This document shows, piece after piece, positions 6,868-7,747 of a stretch of DNA of 7,747 bases. The notes beneath the pieces were generated by a model that had not been told where the DNA came from, ran no database searches, and was given only the letters and a program-made list of their open reading frames with translations. The stretch's first letter is position 1. Each line of letters begins with the position of its first letter. The position numbers were made by a program, and so were the translations under genes. The DNA is from DRQF01 sp964559135 (GTDB taxonomy: Bacteria; Planctomycetota; GCA-002687715; DRQF01), in contig CAZLGG010000147.1 of NCBI GenBank assembly GCA_964559135.1, positions 1-7,747 of the forward strand, given 5' to 3'.

Positions 6868-7500
6868 ATGAAACTCGTGACTCCCCTGTTCGCCCTGATC
6901 CTGATCACGCTCGTCGCATCGTGCGCGAATGACGCCGGATCGAGAGCCAAGAGGACGGATGCCGTTCCCGACACGACGACGCAACGGGTGAGCCCCCTCG
7001 GCCTGGGATACCCTGACCCCGATCGCATGTTTCGCGACGCCCTGGACGCTTTTCGTCGCAACGACTCGTGGACGTTCCTCTCCTACTTCGCCTTCAAGGA
7101 CCCCACGGGCAAGTACTTCGTGCCGGCGCCCAAGGAAGACGCGGAGGCCCCCGACCTCCGCCAGATGACCCCCCTGGCCCAGGCTTTGGAACATCACCTC
7201 GCATCCGACTGGGTGGAGGTCAGCTACGGCCACGTGAGATCGGTGAACAACGATCCTCCCATCGTGGAGGTCCCCATGACGGTGGACTATCGGTTCGACC
7301 GATTGGACGAGGATCGAAAGAAACGCATCCTGGGGCAAGTGAATCGCCTGATCACCTACCGTCAGGGACCGTCCGCACGGCTTCTGACCTGGGAACAGTA
7401 TCGCCGTCAGTTGCTCAACCTCCCCCGCGCGGCCGTCCGCCGGTACGTCTTCCTCGACGGCCGCTGGCGCTTCGACGCCGCCTGGAAAGTCGATCGTTAG
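6868..7500 (+). CDS. Small predicted lipoprotein, possible NTF2-like fold
   Basis: The product has 210 residues. It opens with a lipoprotein signal: K2, a hydrophobic stretch 3-16, and lipobox V16-A17-S18-C19, so it should be lipid-anchored to the envelope through C19. Residues 20-45 look like a flexible linker. The rest (about 48-210) appears to be one small domain, beginning DPDRMFRDALDAFRRND (50-66) and ending in strand-like segments RYVFLDGRWRFDAAWKV (192-208). A helix-rich start with a final strand containing DGRWRF is reminiscent of NTF2/SnoaL-like proteins, but this is only a fold guess. I do not recognise the family. The ATG start is chosen because the signal peptide begins there; the frame stays open upstream inside the regulator gene. 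The Shine-Dalgarno sequence is weak (an AAAGAG-like run). It lies 14 nt after the response regulator and is probably in the same transcript. Confidence 0.88.
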   Translation: MKLVTPLFALILITLVASCANDAGSRAKRTDAVPDTTTQRVSPLGLGYPDPDRMFRDALDAFRRNDSWTFLSYFAFKDPTGKYFVPAPKEDAEAPDLRQMTPLAQALEHHLASDWVEVSYGHVRSVNNDPPIVEVPMTVDYRFDRLDEDRKKRILGQVNRLITYRQGPSARLLTWEQYRRQLLNLPRAAVRRYVFLDGRWRFDAAWKVDR

Positions 7501-7539
7501 ACGGGACGGGGAGGGCTCGACTCCAGAGAAGAAAAGACA

Positions 7540-7629
7540 TCTCACGGGGACGCAGAGGCACGGAGACTCGTCCGGCGAGCACCCGACGATTCCCCACCTT
7601 CTTCTCCGTGGCTTCGCGACTCCGTGAGA
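7540..7629. repeat. 90-nt imperfect palindrome, possible intergenic repeat element
   Basis: The left arm (7540-7567) and right arm (7602-7629) are inverted copies that match at 22 of 28 positions, separated by 34 nt. The spacer holds a nested 5-bp stem, TCGTC (7568-7572) with GACGA (7585-7589). The left arm itself contains CACGGGGAC and CACGGAGAC 16 nt apart. It lies in non-coding DNA between the lipoprotein stop and a converging gene. It resembles REP- or MITE-like palindromic elements. Only one copy is present here, so dispersal cannot be shown. Confidence 0.6.
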
Positions 7630-7664
7630 GAAAAACATGAACGTCAATGAGGGTCGAATGCCAT

Positions 7665-7689
7665 GCCCCCTCGCGGGATGCGAGGGGGC
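7665..7689 (-). terminator. Strong hairpin between converging genes
   Basis: GCCCCCTCGC (7665-7674) pairs perfectly with GCGAGGGGGC (7680-7689) around a 5-nt loop. It begins 8 nt beyond the TAG of the minus-strand gene entering from the right edge, the position expected for that gene's terminator. Neither strand has a T-tract after it, so it may be a transcript-end stabiliser or a non-canonical terminator, possibly acting in both directions. Confidence 0.5.
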
Positions 7690-7697
7690 CAGGGTCA

Positions 7698-7747
7698 CTA
7701 CTGCACGCGGACCCGCAGGGCGTTGGTGGCGGCCACCGTACCCTGAG
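7698..7747 (-). CDS. C-terminal fragment of an unidentified protein (5' part beyond window)
   Basis: Only the last 15 codons are visible, reading QGTVAATNALRVRVQ and then TAG, immediately followed in frame by a second stop, TGA (7695-7697). The alternating hydrophobic and polar residues look like a final beta strand. The perfect hairpin just downstream and the double stop support a genuine gene end. Short ends of this sort occur in large secreted beta-rich proteins, but the fragment is too short to name a family. Confidence 0.5.
   Translation of the reverse strand, partial: QGTVAATNALRVRVQ

Noticed and set aside
1..7747. CRISPR array or insertion sequence
   Set aside because: No regularly spaced direct repeats and no transposase frame were seen. 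The only repeat-like element is the single palindrome at 7540-7629.

Overview
This is a high-GC bacterial window with densely packed genes, most of them preceded by a clear Shine-Dalgarno sequence about 7 nt before the start codon. I recognise three families with confidence (an SLC13/DASS anion symporter, AnmK, and an NtrC-type sigma-54 activator), plus one tRNA. The organism cannot be fixed from the sequence. The GC content, two TTG starts, a large helical membrane protein of unfamiliar type, and a protein ending in TNALRVRVQ suggest a Planctomycetota-like or other deep-branching environmental lineage. That is only an impression.

Layout, left to right. Positions 1-2527 (minus strand) hold most of a large membrane protein that runs off the left edge. 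It contains a recognisable S1-S4 voltage-sensor-like module but no visible ion pore. Upstream of it, 16 nt away and on the same strand, is an SLC13/DASS symporter (2544-4067). A tRNA-Thr(CGT) gene (4122-4193, plus strand) with its own promoter and a perfect-stem terminator lies antisense between the symporter and anmK (4238-5380, minus strand). The minus-strand genes are therefore ordered anmK, symporter, voltage-sensor protein. The last two look like one operon. Whether anmK joins them depends on read-through across the tRNA.

A 123-nt gap separates anmK from a divergent two-gene unit on the plus strand: an NtrC-family response regulator (5504-6853) and, 14 nt later, a small lipoprotein (6868-7500). 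No histidine kinase is visible. The right end (7501-7697) is non-coding and holds a 90-nt imperfect palindrome (7540-7629) and a second 10-bp hairpin (7665-7689). The hairpin lies just beyond the stop codon of a minus-strand gene that enters from the right edge (7698-7747).

How the genes fit together: AnmK phosphorylates anhydro-MurNAc for cell-wall recycling, and the divergent regulator and lipoprotein may be an envelope-related unit, but nothing in the sequence proves a link. The most unusual item is the voltage-sensor-like protein coupled to a sodium/anion symporter. A pore-less voltage sensor next to an electrogenic or sodium-driven transporter is a testable new pairing.
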